The notes under the pieces are model-generated. The model did not search any database and had not been told where the DNA came from. It was given only the letters and a program-made list of their open reading frames with translations. Of a stretch of 64,000 bases of DNA, positions 25,213 through 33,717 are shown piece by piece. Position 1 is the first letter of the stretch; the number at the start of each line of letters is the position of its first letter. The DNA is taken from NCBI GenBank assembly GCA_021851875.1, contig JAJZQI010000011.1:1-64000 (forward strand), written 5' to 3'. Origin of the DNA: Pseudomonadota bacterium. GTDB taxonomy: Bacteria; Pseudomonadota; Gammaproteobacteria; Burkholderiales; JAJZQI01. The translations under genes were made by a program, and so were the position numbers.

Positions 25213-26058
25213 ATGACAAAGTCAGCCCCCAACGCCCTCCCCAAAGAATCCGCCGCTGCTGCGCGCAAACAGTCGCAGACGTGGTTCCGGCATCCTTACT
25301 GCACGCCGGAAATCTACCATTTTTTATCCACCTACTGGCTGGATATGCTGACGCGCGCCCATGCCGCCGGCGGTGAAGAAGGAGCCGGCTGGGTTGGCGG
25401 CATCCGCATTGCGGAAGCGTTGCTGTGGAGCATTTCGCCCAAAAACGAACAGGAAGAACGGCTGAAGCTGGTCAAGGCCCTGCCCACCCTGCTCAAGGCC
25501 ATCGAAACGGCGATGCGGCAACAACAGGCAAGCGAGAATGAGATCGAAGAATTTCTCGCCCACATGGCGGAAAAACATGCTGTTGCATTGCGGGGAGACC
25601 CCAAACCCGCCGCCTCCCCGCCGCTGGACACGGTCATGTCCGCTGTTGCCGCCGAAACGCCGCCACAACCCGCCGGTTCAGCGCCGGAGCCTATTGCAGC
25701 GCATCCGGCGCTGGCAATAGGCCAGGAAGAACCGCAAACCGTCATCGAGCAGGCAGCCGAAGCCGTCAAGCCGTTTGAGGCTTCCGCCACGCCCCCGGCC
25801 TCGCACGGCAGGGAAGAAGCGCCCGCCAAAGTGGACGAAGTCCGTCAGCAGGTGGATGAAATGCCCAAGGGGACCATCATCGAGTTTCAGCGCAGCTCGT
25901 CGACGCCCATCCGCTGCCGCCTGCAATGGGTCAGCCCGTCACGGCGGGTGTTCCTGTTCACCAGCAAAGATGCATCGCACGCGATTCGCATTTCGCCGGC
26001 AAGCCTGACCGAACGGTTGCGCGGCGGATCGGCCAAGGTAGTGCAGGACGATGATTGA
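25213..26058 (+). CDS. Short DUF1631-related protein (paralogue of the next gene)
   Basis: A 281-residue protein that aligns with the C-terminal third of the next gene: IYHFLSTYWLDMLTRAHAAGG parallels EFLRHYWVTPLADAYAVNG, and EERLKLVKALPTLLKAIETAM parallels EERAQLLKRLPALLQTLSEAM. Both end in a beta-rich segment, GTIIEFQRSSSTPIRCRLQW here and GTWVEFKLDKSDSIRCRLLW there. A proline/alanine linker separates the two parts. It probably arose by partial duplication or encodes a stand-alone C-terminal module. ATG 25213 lacks a clear ribosome site. Confidence 0.8.
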   Translation: MTKSAPNALPKESAAAARKQSQTWFRHPYCTPEIYHFLSTYWLDMLTRAHAAGGEEGAGWVGGIRIAEALLWSISPKNEQEERLKLVKALPTLLKAIETAMRQQQASENEIEEFLAHMAEKHAVALRGDPKPAASPPLDTVMSAVAAETPPQPAGSAPEPIAAHPALAIGQEEPQTVIEQAAEAVKPFEASATPPASHGREEAPAKVDEVRQQVDEMPKGTIIEFQRSSSTPIRCRLQWVSPSRRVFLFTSKDASHAIRISPASLTERLRGGSAKVVQDDD

Positions 26059-26157
26059 ACGCAGCTCGTCCTGATCTTGCCGTACCGCCCGCTTCTCACT
26101 TGCCGGGTCCTCATCTAGAATTTCAACGTAGTCCGACAACAGACTGACCGGATATTT

Positions 26158-28512
26158 GTGAACGCAGAGCTGGAACGTTTCCAATTGGCCCTTGCGGCCC
26201 TGCAAAAACCCTTTGGCGAGGGTTTGGAACGTGTTTTGCCCGGCATTTTGCAAAAACTCGACGAGCATCTGTTCGATCTGGGCGAAGCCTCAACCGATTC
26301 GGAACTGCAAACGCTTTATCATCAATTGCGTACCACCGTGCAGGATGAGCGGCAGCACATTCTGGCCCATTTCCGCCAGACGCTGCAAAACTGCATGGCA
26401 AAACGTGACGGCAGCCCGGCAGCGGCTGCAGACGCGCCCTTCAACCTGCAGACGCTCAGCCTGGTCGAATTTGACGAAATGGAGGAGTCGCTGGGCATCA
26501 ACGGCTTGTCTCAACGGCTGAATGAAACCTGCGCCGACGAGCTTGCCGCCCTCTCCTCCCGCCTGAAACGCATTCTCGGCACGTCGACCCTGACCGACAA
26601 AGACAATCCGTTCAGCCCCGAGATGATCTCCCAGGCGATGGGGAAAAGCTTTTCCATGGTCGAAGGCGTGCGACCGAAGTTGCTGCTATTCAAGACACTG
26701 GCGGAGCCGTTACGCGACCCATTGAAAACCCTCTACCGTGACCTGAATGAAACCATGGCTACCCAGGGGTTCGAGCTGTCGGCCGCCACGATCGTCAAGG
26801 CCGCCAGCCGGCCGGCGCCGGTTGGCGGGAGCCCGGTCGCCACGTCCCAGACTGCGCCACAGCCGCTCCCCGGCAGTTCGCCGGCGGTACCCCAGGCCGT
26901 TTTCGGACAGTCCGCCGCGGCCGACGACCTGTTTGCCATATTGCAGCAGCTTATCCGCCCAGCCGGCGCGGCCATGCCGGCCGGAACCGCCGCGCCGGCC
27001 GAGGGCTTCCCGGCGCTGGGGTTCCCGGCCTTAACGAGCGGGGCGACGGCGCCGCTTGCCACGCCTGAACTGCTGTCCACCCTGTCGCAGATTCAGCACG
27101 CCATTCCCCGCGGCGAACTGCCCGTGGAAGGGACCGCCCGGGCCGATGCGACCGCAGCATTCAGCACCGCCGAACTGACAGCAGGGCTCACCAACGTCCT
27201 GCACCATATCCGTCAGACGCCCACCTATACCAGCGCCAGCCAGGCGGACGCCATCACCATCGACGTCGTCGCGATGATGTTTGACTTCATCTTTGACGAT
27301 GACGACATCCCTCCCGCGGTCAAGGGCCTGATCGGGCGACTGCAGATTCCGGTGCTCAAGGCCGCGATGCTGGACAAGAAATTCTTCTCCAAAAAGGACA
27401 ATCCGGCCCGCAAGCTGCTGGACCGCACGGCCCATGCCGCCATCGGCTGGAAAAGCGAGATCGATACGCAAGACCCGCTGTATCGCAAGTTGGACGAACT
27501 GATCCGCCACATCGTCGACAAGTTCGAGGACAACAGCGACATTTTCAGCCAGGCGACGGCTCAGCTGGACGAATTCCTGCAGCTGGAGGAGATGCGGGCC
27601 GAGGCCCGTTCGCGGGCCGTCACGGAAGAAATTCGCAAACGCGAGCTGAAAGAATCCGCGCCGGAAATAGCCCATCAGCAAATTGAAAAGCGGTGCCAGG
27701 ATGCCCGCTGCACCCCCATGCTGCAGGAATTTTTGCGGCACTACTGGGTGACCCCGCTGGCCGATGCCTATGCCGTCAACGGCGCCGACTCACCGGAATG
27801 GGCCTCGGCCTGCCGCTCGACTGAAGACCTGTTCTGGAGCGTGGAGCCGAAAACGGCGGCAGAAGAACGCGCCCAACTGCTCAAGCGCTTGCCTGCGCTG
27901 CTGCAAACCCTGTCCGAGGCAATGGAACAGCAGCAGGCGCCGGTCGAGTTTTCCACCGCCCTGTTCGCCCACCTGGTGGAAGTCCACACCGCCGCGCTCA
28001 AGGGGCTGGCGCGCATTAGCACCCGGCCGGCGCCGCAGGCGAAGCAAACCGAAGCGCCCGGCGAGCCGGCCGAGCCCGCTGCCGCGCCAGCCAGGGCGGA
28101 TCCATCCGCCATACCGCAAGCCCGCCCCAAGAGCGCCAACGCACTGCCGGCCGGCGGCGAAATCGACACATCCGAAATGTACAGCGGCGATGTGCAGGTC
28201 GTTGCACCCGACGTGCCGGAGGGCGACGAATTCGACCGCATTGCCCACACCATCGCCAAAGGCACCTGGGTCGAGTTCAAGCTGGACAAGAGCGACAGCA
28301 TCCGATGCCGTTTATTGTGGACCAGTCCGCTGCGGGGTTCACACCTGTTTTCCTCGCGCGACGGCGGCAATGCCATCAAAATCTCTCCCAGCGGGCTCGC
28401 CTCCCGTTTGCGCAAAGGCAAGGCCATCATCCTGCAGGACCAGCCGCTGGTCGACCGGGTGGTCGACAATGTGCTGTCCCGTTTGAAAAAGAGTCAGGCA
28501 TCCACGACCTGA
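26158..28512 (+). CDS. DUF1631 family protein
   Basis: A 784-residue soluble protein of the DUF1631 family, found mainly in Beta- and Gammaproteobacteria with no firmly known function. It is helical through about residue 210 and has an A/P/G-rich linker around 215-330, a second helical region (FIFDDDDIPPAVKGLIGRLQIPVLKAAMLDKKFF is recognisable) and, after another low-complexity stretch, a PilZ-like beta domain of about 80 residues. GTG 26158 is the likely start; there is no upstream ATG in frame. A regulatory or scaffold role, possibly with cyclic di-GMP, is a guess from the C-terminal fold. Confidence 0.88.
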   Translation: MNAELERFQLALAALQKPFGEGLERVLPGILQKLDEHLFDLGEASTDSELQTLYHQLRTTVQDERQHILAHFRQTLQNCMAKRDGSPAAAADAPFNLQTLSLVEFDEMEESLGINGLSQRLNETCADELAALSSRLKRILGTSTLTDKDNPFSPEMISQAMGKSFSMVEGVRPKLLLFKTLAEPLRDPLKTLYRDLNETMATQGFELSAATIVKAASRPAPVGGSPVATSQTAPQPLPGSSPAVPQAVFGQSAAADDLFAILQQLIRPAGAAMPAGTAAPAEGFPALGFPALTSGATAPLATPELLSTLSQIQHAIPRGELPVEGTARADATAAFSTAELTAGLTNVLHHIRQTPTYTSASQADAITIDVVAMMFDFIFDDDDIPPAVKGLIGRLQIPVLKAAMLDKKFFSKKDNPARKLLDRTAHAAIGWKSEIDTQDPLYRKLDELIRHIVDKFEDNSDIFSQATAQLDEFLQLEEMRAEARSRAVTEEIRKRELKESAPEIAHQQIEKRCQDARCTPMLQEFLRHYWVTPLADAYAVNGADSPEWASACRSTEDLFWSVEPKTAAEERAQLLKRLPALLQTLSEAMEQQQAPVEFSTALFAHLVEVHTAALKGLARISTRPAPQAKQTEAPGEPAEPAAAPARADPSAIPQARPKSANALPAGGEIDTSEMYSGDVQVVAPDVPEGDEFDRIAHTIAKGTWVEFKLDKSDSIRCRLLWTSPLRGSHLFSSRDGGNAIKISPSGLASRLRKGKAIILQDQPLVDRVVDNVLSRLKKSQASTT

Positions 28513-28531
28513 CTCCAACCGAACGGCATAT

Positions 28532-29062
28532 ATGAAAACCTCCGCTGCGTGGCAGTTTCATTGCCTGTCCGCCCCACGCTCTTTACGCCGCTGGCTGACC
28601 GACCCGGGATCCCTGACTCAGCGTTTATCCAGCCGCTGCCCGCGTTTTGCCGTCCGCGTCCTGCAACAGGGTCGGGCCGCCCCCCTGCTCGATGAAGCGC
28701 CGCTGCTGCAGCTGCGGCGGTCAACCGAACGGGTGCAACAACGCGACGTGCTGCTGCTTTGCCGCCAGCAACCCGCCGTCTTCGCCCATACCATTTTCAC
28801 GCGCGAAAGCCTGCGGCGCGCCTGGCAACCGGTCGGCCGCCTGGGCAATCGCTCGCTGGGCACCCTGCTGTTCAGCAACCCCCGTATCCGGCGCGGCAGA
28901 ATGCAGTACCGCAAGCTCGATCGGCGCCATCCGCTGTATCGTCGTATAATGCGGCAAACCGGCGGCGCGCTGCCCGCTTCGCTGTGGGCGCGCCGCTCGC
29001 TGTTTTTGCTGAACAGTCAGCCGATGCTGGTAACCGAAGTCTTTCTGCCCGACTTGCCATGA
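28532..29062 (+). CDS. ubiC: Chorismate pyruvate-lyase
   Basis: A 176-residue enzyme making 4-hydroxybenzoate and pyruvate from chorismate, the first step of ubiquinone synthesis. Family features are [12 protein letters not shown] near residue 20, the active-site arginine region [18 protein letters not shown] and [14 protein letters not shown], ending [19 protein letters not shown]. The stop overlaps the ubiA start by four bases, so the two are coupled. Confidence 0.95.
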   Translation: MKTSAAWQFHCLSAPRSLRRWLTDPGSLTQRLSSRCPRFAVRVLQQGRAAPLLDEAPLLQLRRSTERVQQRDVLLLCRQQPAVFAHTIFTRESLRRAWQPVGRLGNRSLGTLLFSNPRIRRGRMQYRKLDRRHPLYRRIMRQTGGALPASLWARRSLFLLNSQPMLVTEVFLPDLP

Positions 29063-29919
29063 CACTGAAAGAACGCCTCAACCTGTACGAACGCCTGATG
29101 CGGCTGGACAAGCCCATCGGCAGCCTGCTGCTGCTGTGGCCCACGCTGTGGGGCATCTGGTTCGCCACCAGCGGTCACCCCAACTGGCTCATCGTGTGGA
29201 TTTTCGCCCTTGGCGTGGTGCTGATGCGTTCGGCCGGCTGCGTCATCAACGACTATGCCGACAGCGATTTCGACAGGCATGTCGAGCGCACCCGAAACCG
29301 CCCCATCACCGCCGGGCATGTCGGCAAGAAGGAAGCCCTGCTGCTGGCCGGCGGCCTCAGCCTGCTGGCGTTTCTGCTGGTGCTGCAGCTGAACAGGCTC
29401 ACCATCCAGCTGTCTTTCGTCGCGCTGTTCCTGGCCGCCAGCTACCCCTTCACCAAACGCTTTTTCGCCATCCCGCAGGCGTATTTGGGTATCGCTTTCG
29501 GCTTCGGCATTCCCATGGGCTTTGCCGCCCACCTGGGCATGGTGCCGCCGATCGCCTGGTGGCTGCTGCTGGCCAACGTGTTCTGGGCGGTGGCCTACGA
29601 TACCGAATACGCCATGGTGGATCGCGAAGACGACCTGAAAATCGGCATCAAGACCTCCGCCATCACCTTCGGCCGTTTTGATGTGCTGGCCATCATGCTG
29701 TGCTACGCCGCCACCCTGGGCATCCTCGCCTGGATCGGCTGGAAGGTGCATCGCGGCCTGTGGTTTTACGGCGGGCTGGCCGTCGCCGCCGGCATCGTGC
29801 TGCACCACTACACGCTGATCCGCACCCGCGAACGGCACGCCTGCTTCAAGGCCTTCCTGCACAACAACTGGCTGGGCGGCGTGGTTTTCGCCGGGCTGGC
29901 GCTGGATTACTGGCTTTAG
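29059..29919 (+). CDS. ubiA: 4-hydroxybenzoate polyprenyltransferase
   Basis: A 286-residue integral membrane prenyltransferase, eight or nine helices. The two aspartate-rich motifs are [19 protein letters not shown] (about residues 71-89) and [19 protein letters not shown] (about 190-210). It attaches the polyprenyl chain to 4-hydroxybenzoate. ATG 29059 gives the standard N-terminus [21 protein letters not shown]. The open frame upstream is ubiC read out of frame. Confidence 0.97.
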   Translation: MTLKERLNLYERLMRLDKPIGSLLLLWPTLWGIWFATSGHPNWLIVWIFALGVVLMRSAGCVINDYADSDFDRHVERTRNRPITAGHVGKKEALLLAGGLSLLAFLLVLQLNRLTIQLSFVALFLAASYPFTKRFFAIPQAYLGIAFGFGIPMGFAAHLGMVPPIAWWLLLANVFWAVAYDTEYAMVDREDDLKIGIKTSAITFGRFDVLAIMLCYAATLGILAWIGWKVHRGLWFYGGLAVAAGIVLHHYTLIRTRERHACFKAFLHNNWLGGVVFAGLALDYWL

Positions 29920-29926
29920 TGCAGCC

Positions 29927-30051
29927 AAATCCCCCCTCGCCCCCCTTTTGCAAAGGGGGAATGCAATCGCACAACATTTAGCCGGCATCACTTGAATTAA
30001 CCATGCCAACAGTCAACTTCCCCCTTTGCAAAAGGGGGATTGAGGGAGATT
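29927..30051. repeat. Paired CCCCCTTT/AAAGGGGG palindromes, left of DUF559 gene
   Basis: A reverse unit at 29927-29961 (CCCCCTTTTGCAAAGGGGG at 29941-29959) and a forward unit at 30020-30051 (CCCCCTTTGCAAAAGGGGG then ATTGAGGGAGATT) enclose about 58 bp. The right unit provides GGGAG, placed as ribosome site for the DUF559 gene at 30054. Confidence 0.88.
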
Positions 30052-30053
30052 AA

Positions 30054-30413
30054 ATGCAGCCCTACAACCGCCAACTCAAATCCACCTCCCGCACGCTACG
30101 CGGCAACATGACCGATGCCGAGCAACATTTGTGGCACCATCTGCGCCGCAAACAACTGCACGGCGTACAGTTCTACCGGCAAAAACCCATCCGGTCCTTT
30201 ACCGTCGACTTCTATTGCCCAAGCGCACGGCTGGTGGTGGAATTGGATGGCAGCCAGCATCTTGCCGACGAACACCGGCAGGCCGATAAAAAGCGTGACC
30301 AGCAATTGATGCAACTCGGCCTCACCGTCCTGCGCTTCGACAACCGCCAAGTATTCTTACAAACCCCTGCCGTGCTGGAAGTCATCTCAGCTACAATACT
30401 GCAACGCCTTTAA
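30054..30413 (+). CDS. DUF559 endonuclease-like protein
   Basis: A 119-residue protein of the DUF559 family, which has the fold of very-short-patch-repair/restriction endonucleases. Signature segments are MTDAEQHLWHHLRRKQLHGVQF, the acidic VDFYCPSARLVVELDGSQH (about 53-71) and the closing GLTVLRFDNRQVF. It appears intact with D, E-x-D and QH residues present. It stands alone between ubiA and ubiD, which are often adjacent, and is bracketed by copies of one palindromic repeat, suggesting insertion as a unit. Its biological role is unknown. Confidence 0.9.
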   Translation: MQPYNRQLKSTSRTLRGNMTDAEQHLWHHLRRKQLHGVQFYRQKPIRSFTVDFYCPSARLVVELDGSQHLADEHRQADKKRDQQLMQLGLTVLRFDNRQVFLQTPAVLEVISATILQRL

Positions 30414-30428
30414 CTCACCACATACCCA

Positions 30429-30459
30429 CCCCCCTTTAAGAAAGGGGGCAGGGGGGATT
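30429..30459. repeat. CCCCCCTTT/AAAGGGGG palindrome, right of DUF559 gene
   Basis: CCCCCCTTTAAGAAAGGGGG (30429-30448) followed by CAGGGGGGATT, the same half-repeat as in the other copies. It ends three bases before the ubiD ATG, so the repeat appears to supply the ribosome-binding purines. Confidence 0.85.
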
Positions 30460-30461
30460 GA

Positions 30462-31925
30462 ATGAAATACACCGACCTGCGCGACTTCATCGACCAACTG
30501 GAAAAACGCGGCGAGCTCAAGCGCATCAGCACCGAAGTTGACCCGGTGCTGGAAATGACGGAAATCTGCGACCGCGTGCTCAAGGCCGGCGGCCCCGCCA
30601 TCCTGTTCGAGAACCCCAAGGGCAGCGACATGCCCGTGCTGGCCAATCTGTTCGGCACGCCCGAGCGCGTCGCCATGGGCATGGGCGAAGACAGCGTGGA
30701 AGCCCTGCGCGAAGTGGGCAAGCTGCTGGCGTTTTTGAAGGAGCCGGAGCCGCCCAAGGGCCTGAAAGACGCCTGGGATAAATTGCCGCTGTTCAAGCAG
30801 GTACTCAACATGGCGCCCAAGGAGGTATCGCGCGCGCCCTGCCAGGAAATCGTCCGGGAAGGCGATCAGGTCGACCTGGCCAAACTGCCCATCCAGACCT
30901 GCTGGCCGGGCGACGCCGCGCCGCTGATCACCTGGGGCCTGGTGGTCACCCGCGGCCCCAACAAGAAACGGCAGAATCTGGGCATCTACCGCCAGCAGGT
31001 GATCGGCAAGAACCGCGTCATCATGCGCTGGCTGGCGCACCGCGGCGGCGCGCTGGACTTTCGCGAGCATTGCGAGAAAAATCCGGGCCAGCCCTTCCCC
31101 GTGGCCGTGGTACTGGGCGCCGACCCGGCCACCATACTCGGCGCGGTGACGCCGGTGCCGGATTCGCTGTCGGAATACCAGTTCGCCGGCCTGCTGCGCG
31201 GCGCCAAAACCGAAGTCGTCAAATGTCTCGGTTCTGATTTGCAAGTACCCACCTCGGCGGAAATCGTGCTGGAAGGGGTCATTTACCCGGACGATAAGGC
31301 TCTGGAAGGCCCCTACGGCGACCACACCGGCTATTACAACGAGCAGGACTGGTTTCCCGTATTCACCATCGAACGCATCACAATGCGCAAGAACCCGATC
31401 TACCACAGCACCTACACCGGCAAACCGCCAGACGAACCCGCAGTGCTGGGCGTGGCGCTGAACGAGGTATTCGTGCCGCTGCTGCAAAAGCAGTTCCCGG
31501 AGATCGTCGACTTCTACCTGCCGCCGGAAGGTTGCAGCTATCGTTTAGCCGTGGTGAGCATGAAAAAACAGTACCCCGGCCATGCCAAGCGCGTCATGTT
31601 CGGCGTGTGGTCATTCCTGCGCCAGTTCATGTACACCAAGTTCATCATCGTGGTGGACGACGACGTCAACACACGCGACTGGAAAGAAGTCATCTGGGCC
31701 ATCACCACCCGCATGGACCCGGCACGGGATACGTTATTGGTGGAAAATACGCCGATCGACTACCTCGACTTCGCCAGCCCGGTCTCCGGCCTCGGTTCGA
31801 AAATGGGTCTGGACGCCACCAACAAGTGGCCGGGTGAAACCACCCGCGAATGGGGCACGCCGATTGTAATGGATGAAGCGGTGAAACAGCGGGTAGATGC
31901 CATGTGGGGCGAGTTGGGGCTGTAA
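30462..31925 (+). CDS. ubiD: 4-hydroxy-3-polyprenylbenzoate decarboxylase
   Basis: A 487-residue UbiD decarboxylase using prenylated FMN. Seen are [21 protein letters not shown] at the start, a metal/prFMN-binding region with [19 protein letters not shown] and AHRGGALDF, the catalytic E-x-x-R-type region [11 protein letters not shown], and [16 protein letters not shown]. It removes the carboxyl group from the UbiA product, the third ubiquinone gene here. The partner UbiX is not in the window. Confidence 0.96.
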   Translation: MKYTDLRDFIDQLEKRGELKRISTEVDPVLEMTEICDRVLKAGGPAILFENPKGSDMPVLANLFGTPERVAMGMGEDSVEALREVGKLLAFLKEPEPPKGLKDAWDKLPLFKQVLNMAPKEVSRAPCQEIVREGDQVDLAKLPIQTCWPGDAAPLITWGLVVTRGPNKKRQNLGIYRQQVIGKNRVIMRWLAHRGGALDFREHCEKNPGQPFPVAVVLGADPATILGAVTPVPDSLSEYQFAGLLRGAKTEVVKCLGSDLQVPTSAEIVLEGVIYPDDKALEGPYGDHTGYYNEQDWFPVFTIERITMRKNPIYHSTYTGKPPDEPAVLGVALNEVFVPLLQKQFPEIVDFYLPPEGCSYRLAVVSMKKQYPGHAKRVMFGVWSFLRQFMYTKFIIVVDDDVNTRDWKEVIWAITTRMDPARDTLLVENTPIDYLDFASPVSGLGSKMGLDATNKWPGETTREWGTPIVMDEAVKQRVDAMWGELGL

Positions 31926-31932
31926 CTGATCC

Positions 31933-31959
31933 GGTGCAATGCCCTGCGGTTATTGCACC
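31933..31959 (+). terminator. Hairpin after ubiD
   Basis: GGTGCAAT (31933-31940) pairs with ATTGCACC (31952-31959) just after the ubiD stop. No U-run follows, so it is a possible terminator or 3'-end stabiliser. Confidence 0.4.
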
Positions 31960-32017
31960 CTACCGCCCTGTAACCCTATCTTTTTGAATTTATAAAGCGC
32001 ATAATGCGCGGCGATGC

Positions 32018-32055
32018 AGCGCGGCACTTCCCAGTCTGGCCGCGCTTTTTCTTTC
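32018..32055 (+). terminator. Intrinsic-terminator-like hairpin before rhlE
   Basis: AGCGCGGC (32018-32025) pairs with GCCGCGCT (32039-32046), followed by TTTTTCTTT. It lies 75 bases before rhlE and may end ubiD transcription or act as an attenuator in the helicase leader. Confidence 0.6.
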
Positions 32056-32129
32056 TCTACCCCGATTCCCGCCTGAGACTGGCGCGTTGTCCGATACGCG
32101 ACAGGCCATCGTATTGCCAAGGCTTATTC

Positions 32130-33527
32130 ATGTTATTCAGCTCCCTCGGCCTGTCCGAAGAAATCGTCCGTGCCGTTACCGAACGCGGTTACGACAATCC
32201 CACCCCCATCCAGCAACAAGCCATCCCGGTAGTTTTGCAAGGCGGCGACCTGATGGCCGGCGCGCAGACTGGTACCGGCAAGACCGCCGGCTTTGTGCTG
32301 CCGATTCTGCACCGCCTGTCCGACAAGTCGGTCAAAGGGCCGTCGGAAGGCCGCCCGCCGATTCGCGCGCTGATTCTCACCCCTACCCGCGAACTGGCGG
32401 CACAGGTGGAAGAGAGCGTGCGCGAGTACGGTAAATACCTGAAGCTCTCCTCCATGGTGATGTTCGGCGGGGTCAACATCAACCCGCAGATCACCCGCCT
32501 GCGCAGCCGCGTGGACATTCTGGTGGCCACGCCGGGCCGTCTGCTGGATCACGTGCAGCAAGGCTCGCTGGATTTGTCGAAGATCCAGATTCTGGTGCTG
32601 GACGAAGCCGACCGCATGCTGGACATGGGCTTTATCCGCGATATCAAGAAAGTGCTGGCGCTGCTGCCGAAGCAGCGGCAGAACCTGCTGTTCTCTGCCA
32701 CGTTCTCGGATGAAATCAAGGAACTGGCGGAAGGCATCCTGAAGAACCCCAAGCTGGTGGAAGTGGCCCGCCGCAATGCCACCGCCGACACCATCGCGCA
32801 GAAAGTCCTGCCGGTGGATCGCGAGCGCAAACGCGAACTGCTGTCGCACCTGATCAAGGAAAAGCAGTGGTTCCAGGTGCTGGTATTCACCCGCACCAAA
32901 CACGGCGCCAACCGCCTGTCCGACCAACTGAACAAGGACGGCATCTCGGCCATGGCAATTCACGGCAACAAGAGCCAGTCGGCCCGCACCCGCGCGCTGA
33001 AGGAGTTCAAGAGCGGTGAATTGCAGGTGCTGGTGGCGACCGACATCGCCGCGCGCGGCATTGACATCAGCGAACTGCCGCACGTGGTCAACTTCGAGCT
33101 GCCCAACGTGCCGGAAGATTACGTCCACCGCATCGGCCGTACCGGCCGGGCCGGTGCCAACGGTGAAGCGGTATCGCTGGTGTGCATCGACGAGCAGAAG
33201 CTGCTGAAAGACATCGAACGCCTGATCAAACGCGAACTGCCGAAAGAGATCGTGCCCGGCTTCGCGCCCGATCCGCGCATCAAGGCCGAACCGATCCGCA
33301 TGCGCGAACCGCGCGAAGGTGATGCCAATCGACGTCCGCAAGGCGGACAGGCTAACCGGCGAGGACAAAATACACCGCGTCAGCCCGGCTCCAGCCCGTC
33401 CGCAGGCCAGGGGCAGCCGCGCAATCGCGCAGGAGGCTCAGGCAATGCCGCGGCAAAACGGGGAACCGGCGGCGGCAACAAAGGAAAACCGGCGCCCGGC
33501 CCGCGCGGCAATCCCCGTCCGCGCTGA
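32130..33527 (+). CDS. rhlE: DEAD-box RNA helicase, RhlE type
   Basis: A 465-residue ATP-dependent RNA helicase. The Q motif lies at [20 protein letters not shown], Walker A at [11 protein letters not shown], then [23 protein letters not shown] in [17 protein letters not shown] in [11 protein letters not shown], and [10 protein letters not shown]. The last 90 residues are basic and rich in R, G, Q and N, typical of RhlE tails that bind RNA. The open frame begins upstream at 32004, but ATG 32130 gives the canonical MLFSSLGLS start. Confidence 0.94.
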   Translation: MLFSSLGLSEEIVRAVTERGYDNPTPIQQQAIPVVLQGGDLMAGAQTGTGKTAGFVLPILHRLSDKSVKGPSEGRPPIRALILTPTRELAAQVEESVREYGKYLKLSSMVMFGGVNINPQITRLRSRVDILVATPGRLLDHVQQGSLDLSKIQILVLDEADRMLDMGFIRDIKKVLALLPKQRQNLLFSATFSDEIKELAEGILKNPKLVEVARRNATADTIAQKVLPVDRERKRELLSHLIKEKQWFQVLVFTRTKHGANRLSDQLNKDGISAMAIHGNKSQSARTRALKEFKSGELQVLVATDIAARGIDISELPHVVNFELPNVPEDYVHRIGRTGRAGANGEAVSLVCIDEQKLLKDIERLIKRELPKEIVPGFAPDPRIKAEPIRMREPREGDANRRPQGGQANRRGQNTPRQPGSSPSAGQGQPRNRAGGSGNAAAKRGTGGGNKGKPAPGPRGNPRPR

Positions 33528-33564
33528 GCCGGCTAGCCATATTACTCCCCTCCTCCGGCCAAAG

Positions 33565-33588
33565 CAGAACAACCTCCTCGTTGTTCTG
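33565..33588. repeat. Hairpin downstream of rhlE
   Basis: CAGAACAA (33565-33572) pairs with TTGTTCTG (33581-33588) around an 8-base loop. No strong U-run follows; a factor-dependent end is possible. The rest of the 190-bp gap before the next gene shows only a GGGAAGAGGGGCGGAGGG purine tract. Confidence 0.5.
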
Positions 33589-33717
33589 GCGAATTCCTCC
33601 CCATCCTCTAGAATTAAAGCGGCGCAGTATGCGCCGCACTTCCATTGAACTGCAACCATAACAAGCAAGCAGTCCAACGAACCCAACTTACAACGGGAAG
33701 AGGGGCGGAGGGAATTC

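Noticed and set aside
23236-30459. CCCCCTTT repeats as a CRISPR array
   Set aside because: Repeats are palindromes in opposite orientations at scattered places, with no regular spacers and no cas genes.
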